From positions 15,289 through 79,288 of the forward strand of contig BNVH01000004.1 in NCBI GenBank assembly GCA_025997955.1: 64,000 nucleotides of DNA. Reading direction: 5' to 3'. The translations under genes were made by a program, and so were the position numbers. The notes under the pieces are model-generated. The model had not been told where the DNA came from, searched no databases, and saw nothing but the letters and a program-made list of their open reading frames with translations. Numbering within the stretch: the first letter of the stretch is position 1; each line of letters begins with the position of its first letter. This DNA comes from Synergistales bacterium. GTDB lineage: Bacteria > Synergistota > Synergistia > Synergistales > Aminobacteriaceae. Shown one piece after another: positions 60,909 through 64,000 of this stretch.

Positions 60909-62186
60909 TTAAAACACTAAATTCGGCAACCACATGAAAATACCGGGTACGTAAATCAAGAGAATGACCTCGGCCAAGATGGTGACGAAGAACGGCAGGC
61001 TCTCCATGGTGTACTCGTCAACCGAGCATTTCAAAATAGCGCAGGATGAGTACATAGCCGTGCCGACGGGGGGCGTCATACCTCCGAGCGTCACTACGGT
61101 CATAAAGACTATACCGAAGTGAACCGGGTCAACCCCAAGTTTCTTGACTATGGGCAGGAAAATAGGCGTCAGCAAAAGCGTGTTGACCGTGCCCTCCATG
61201 AACATGCCCGCGACAAAAACAAAGGTGCAGATTATCAGCATTACGACATGAGGATTTTGGCTCAGGCCGGTGATGAAAGTGGCCATGCTCTGCGGAACTT
61301 TGTCATAGATGATACCGTAGCCCAGAATAGAGCTTGTCATGATAATGTAGAGAATGACGCCGTTGTCGCCGAGAGTGTTTTTGAGCGTTTCCCAAAGCCC
61401 CTTTATGGTCAGCTCTTTATAAACAAAGACGCCGATAACGAAAGCGTAGACGCATGCGAAAGCCCCGGCCTCGCTGGCCGTAAATATGCCAAAGCGAATC
61501 CCGAATATAAGAATGAAAGGAAAAATCAACGCCCAAATGCTCTCTGCAAAGCTGTTTCTGACCTCTTTAAAAGTCGGTGGTCTGTCGTTTTCGACGGGAT
61601 AGCCGCGCTTTTTGGCTATTGACCAGGACGTGAACATCAGCATGAAGCACATTATGACGCCCGGGATGATTCCGGCCAAGAAGAGTTTGCCTATGGAGAC
61701 CTCGCCCGTGACACCGTAAAGAATCAGTCCGACGCCGGGCGGTATCGTCGCTGTGATAAGACTGGAGAGCGCGTTCACGGCGCAGGCGTAACCCTTGGAG
61801 TACCCTTTTTTAAGCATTGCCGGCCCTAAAATTCGCGTCTCCATCGCGGCGTCAGCGCATGCCGAGCCAGATACGCCGCCCATCAGGGTGGACAGAACAC
61901 AGGAGACGAGAGCCAGACCGCCGGCCATATGCCCGGTAAGCACTGTGGCGAATTTAATCAGACGCTTGGTTATGCCGGTTTCGTTCATTAGGTTGCCGGC
62001 CATGACGAAAAACGGCACGGCCAAAAGCGGAAAGCTCTGAGTGTTCGACACCATCTTCTGTATTGGTGTTATCCAAGAGACGTCGGGCGTTATAACAAAA
62101 AACCCGAGGCTCGCTATGCCTATCGTAAACGCCAGAGGCACGTTCAGCGCGAGCAAGACCACAAACAGAATCGCTACAAGTCCCAT
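60909..62186 (-). CDS. dctM: TRAP transporter large permease (DctM family)
   Basis: 425 aa, about 12 TM segments. Motifs: VPLAFTIGIASLGFF, FFVMAGNLMNETGITKRL, LMGGVSGSACADAAMETRILGPAM, TATIPPGVGLILYG and GGMTPPVGTAMYSS. It is the third gene of a DctP-DctQ-DctM set transcribed on the minus strand and is separate from the TAXI system that follows by 62 bp. Confidence 0.94.
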   Translation of the reverse strand: MGLVAILFVVLLALNVPLAFTIGIASLGFFVITPDVSWITPIQKMVSNTQSFPLLAVPFFVMAGNLMNETGITKRLIKFATVLTGHMAGGLALVSCVLSTLMGGVSGSACADAAMETRILGPAMLKKGYSKGYACAVNALSSLITATIPPGVGLILYGVTGEVSIGKLFLAGIIPGVIMCFMLMFTSWSIAKKRGYPVENDRPPTFKEVRNSFAESIWALIFPFILIFGIRFGIFTASEAGAFACVYAFVIGVFVYKELTIKGLWETLKNTLGDNGVILYIIMTSSILGYGIIYDKVPQSMATFITGLSQNPHVVMLIICTFVFVAGMFMEGTVNTLLLTPIFLPIVKKLGVDPVHFGIVFMTVVTLGGMTPPVGTAMYSSCAILKCSVDEYTMESLPFFVTILAEVILLIYVPGIFMWLPNLVF

Positions 62187-62199
62187 TTATCTCGCCCTC

Positions 62200-62703
62200 T
62201 TATTGAACGGCTGCCTGTTCCGCTGCCTGCGCGGCGGAACATTTACCGGTTTTGATAATCTCGAAGAACTGCTGCGCGAGCGTCAGAAGCATCAGCACCG
62301 ATACGGTCGGCACAGCCGCCGTTGCGTAAGAGTAGCTTATCTTGAGTGTAGCGTACTTGCGCAGGTAGTTTTGGAAGCACAAAAATCCTCCCCAGTACGC
62401 CACAAAAACAAGAAACGCCGCGCAGAGAACGCAAGAGAAAATAGCGAGTCCTTTTTGTATATTTTGAGGAAAATATCTTGTTATGAGATCGACGCCCATG
62501 TGAGAGCATTTTTTGAGCGCTATATCGGCTCCAAACATACTTATCCATACGAAAAACAGCTGTGACAGGTCTACACTCCAAGTTATGGGCATACGAAACG
62601 AGCGGAATACGGCGGAGGCAAACACCAACAAAACAATGGAGACTATCATCGCCGACCCGATAATATATTCCAGAGTCTGAATAAACGAATTTATTAGTTT
62701 CAT
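62200..62703 (-). CDS. dctQ: TRAP transporter small permease (DctQ family)
   Basis: 167 aa with four TM segments and the DctQ motif MPITWSVDLSQLFFVWISMFGADIALKKCSHMGVDL, quoted in part as WSVDLSQLFFVWISMFGAD and KKCSHMGVDL. It lies 13 bp before dctM and 46 bp after dctP. Confidence 0.9.
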   Translation of the reverse strand: MKLINSFIQTLEYIIGSAMIVSIVLLVFASAVFRSFRMPITWSVDLSQLFFVWISMFGADIALKKCSHMGVDLITRYFPQNIQKGLAIFSCVLCAAFLVFVAYWGGFLCFQNYLRKYATLKISYSYATAAVPTVSVLMLLTLAQQFFEIIKTGKCSAAQAAEQAAVQ

Positions 62704-62749
62704 GGTCTTCCCCTTTCATTCCGGCGCAAATGTTGAAACGTAGTGTCAG

Positions 62750-63742
62750 TTATTGACCGAGCTCCTTGTCTATAGCGGCCTTGAGGTCGCCCCAGCCCAT
62801 ATCTTTATAGACAGAGCGCGAGGCTTCGATGAACGGCCCTTTGTCGACTTTCGTGAAGACCATTCCCTTGCTCTCCATATCCTTGTTGAACTCGATTTCT
62901 TTCTCGACGGTGAGCTTTGTGGCGAGGTCTCCGCCCTCTATGGAGCGAACAAGTATCGATGTTTTGTACGCGTCAGGCAGAGATTGGAACCAAGACTCGC
63001 TGATAACAAGCGCGGTGTAGAGCAGGAAGTGCTCTGTTACGGCGCAGTATTTCGTAACTTCATAAAGAGAAGCGCCGTACACGGCCGTTGTCTGAGCCTC
63101 GATGGCGTCTATGACCCGGCTTTGAAGTCCGCTGTACGTCTCACTGAAAGGTAGAGACGTCGGCACCGCGCCGAACGCTTTCATGCTGTCCTGAGCCACG
63201 GAGCTACCCATTGTGCGGACACGAAGCCCCTTCAGGTCGGCGGGCTTCTCGACCTTCGTGTTGGTCAGGAAGTTGCGCGCGCCCTGATACCAGTTGCAGC
63301 TCAGGTCACGGAGGCCGTGTGTGGCAAGCTCGTCGTCCCACTTTTTGAAAATGGGCGTCTCTATGAACTTACGCGCGTTCTCAAGGCTGTTGAACACGTA
63401 AGGCCCTGTGTAGATGGCCATATCAGGCACGTAGTCGGCCAACATACCGGTATCGATGATTATACCGACGTTGGCTCCGCTCTTGGCCTGCTCTAACACG
63501 TCAGCTGTATCGCCGAGTTGGCTTGACGGATACACTTCAATTTTGACGTTCCCGTTTGTGTCCTCCGCTACCTTATTAGCCATCGACTGAAGCCCGACGA
63601 CTATAGGGTCGGTGTCAACCAAGACCGTGCCCACTTTCAGAGAATAAGTCTTCTCCGCCGCTTTGGCGCTTCCAACCCAAGTGACGCCAAATATTGCCGC
63701 AAACACAAGAACCGACACAACTGCAAACCTTACCTTCTTCAA
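62750..63742 (-). CDS. dctP: TRAP transporter solute-binding protein (DctP family)
   Basis: 330 aa with a signal peptide (about 1-29, ending AKAA). DctP motifs: LKVGTVLVDTDPIVVGLQ, VYPSSQLGDTADVLEQ, LKGLRVRTMGSSVAQDSM with the carboxylate-binding Arg, and VIDAIEAQTTAVYG. It binds an organic acid for the adjacent DctQM permease and is not closely similar to the DctP at 8928-9929, so a different ligand is likely. AGGGGAT lies upstream of the ATG. Confidence 0.93.
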   Translation of the reverse strand: MKKVRFAVVSVLVFAAIFGVTWVGSAKAAEKTYSLKVGTVLVDTDPIVVGLQSMANKVAEDTNGNVKIEVYPSSQLGDTADVLEQAKSGANVGIIIDTGMLADYVPDMAIYTGPYVFNSLENARKFIETPIFKKWDDELATHGLRDLSCNWYQGARNFLTNTKVEKPADLKGLRVRTMGSSVAQDSMKAFGAVPTSLPFSETYSGLQSRVIDAIEAQTTAVYGASLYEVTKYCAVTEHFLLYTALVISESWFQSLPDAYKTSILVRSIEGGDLATKLTVEKEIEFNKDMESKGMVFTKVDKGPFIEASRSVYKDMGWGDLKAAIDKELGQ

Positions 63743-63888
63743 AGTTATCCCCTCCGTGTTTAGAATAGTATTAATTTAACCATTTATATATAACCATTAG
63801 TACTCAAATAATCGCATTGATGAACGCTTTTGTCAATTAAAATAGTCCAAAATAGTCTATTCCATAGAACAACTGTGGGGCGCAAAAC

Positions 63889-63960
63889 TAAATTCCACCC
63901 CCCGGGGCGCGATGGGTGGAATTTAATCTTACAAATATAGGGGTGGAATTTAACCTTACA
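63889..63960. repeat. GGGTGGAATTTA repeats near the right edge
   Basis: TAAATTCCACCC (63889-63900) is followed by its inverse GGGTGGAATTTA at 63914-63925 and again at 63941-63952; the last two lie in a 20-bp direct repeat ending CTTACA. The inverted pair flanks CCCGGGGCGCGAT. Such multiple terminal repeats are seen at ends of some insertion elements (IS21-like), which could continue beyond the window. The rest of 63743-64000 shows no gene. Confidence 0.5.
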
Positions 63961-64000
63961 AGAAATGACCGCGCCACTCATTTCCTTTTTCTTTTTTGTG

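Overview
The window looks like a piece of a chromosome from an anaerobic, amino-acid- and organic-acid-fermenting bacterium of the Synergistota (Synergistaceae). The reasons are a Synergistes-type C-terminal sorting tail (Gly-Gly-Cys, hydrophobic stretch, Lys/Arg end at about 34,345-34,427), three complete TRAP-type transporter sets, CoA-transferase/acyl-CoA dehydrogenase/ETF gene clusters, two Rpn-type nuclease genes, and a Gram-negative cell plan (RND efflux pump, AsmA-like protein). The assignment is inferred from gene content; no rRNA gene is present.

Layout. 1-6,933 (minus): end of a DUF1538 membrane protein, then cNMP-binding/DUF2225 protein, RND adaptor, RND pump and an amidohydrolase. 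7,224-12,684 (plus): ilvD, a DctP-DctQ-DctM TRAP transporter and a DMT-family exporter. 12,877-25,559 (plus): two tandem, partly paralogous carboxylate-CoA modules. Module 1 is acyl-CoA dehydrogenase, etfB, etfA, permease, enoyl-CoA hydratase, CoA-transferase. Module 2 is carboxyltransferase, acyl-CoA dehydrogenase, permease, CoA-transferase. Each module ends in the same 61-bp terminator block. The gene set resembles cai/fix-type and caffeate-type enoate-reduction clusters, and both dehydrogenases lack the usual catalytic glutamate.

25,679-40,918 is an accessory region. It holds an AAA ATPase/DUF4276 pair (A+T-rich), a small membrane protein, an SPFH protein with three zinc ribbons, a PIN toxin and its partner, and a zinc-ribbon/TIR protein carrying seven near-identical RCC1-type repeats. 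Next come an Rpn nuclease, a truncated Synerg-CTERM gene and a solo omega-RNA-like (HEARO/IscB-type) element sitting inside a broken reading frame. The region ends with an RNA-repair-like locus: two WYL regulators, a tRNA-like noncoding RNA, a DUF2828 (Ro60/TROVE-like with vWA) protein and the RNA ligase RtcB. This last locus is the most interesting part of the window.

41,185-53,138 returns to ordinary chromosome: dapB, a hybrid histidine kinase, an AsmA-like protein, an M20 peptidase, two pilin-like proteins, rpsT and dinG, then a truncated XRE regulator and a second Rpn nuclease with a repeat-encoded linker. 53,345-60,846 (minus) is one operon: TAXI-TRAP binding protein, fused permease, LarA-type racemase, two FAD oxidoreductases and a DUF1667 protein. 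It reads as a 2-hydroxy-acid uptake, racemisation and oxidation pathway. 60,909-63,742 (minus) is a third TRAP transporter (DctP-DctQ-DctM). The right end carries short repeats that may mark the edge of a mobile element.
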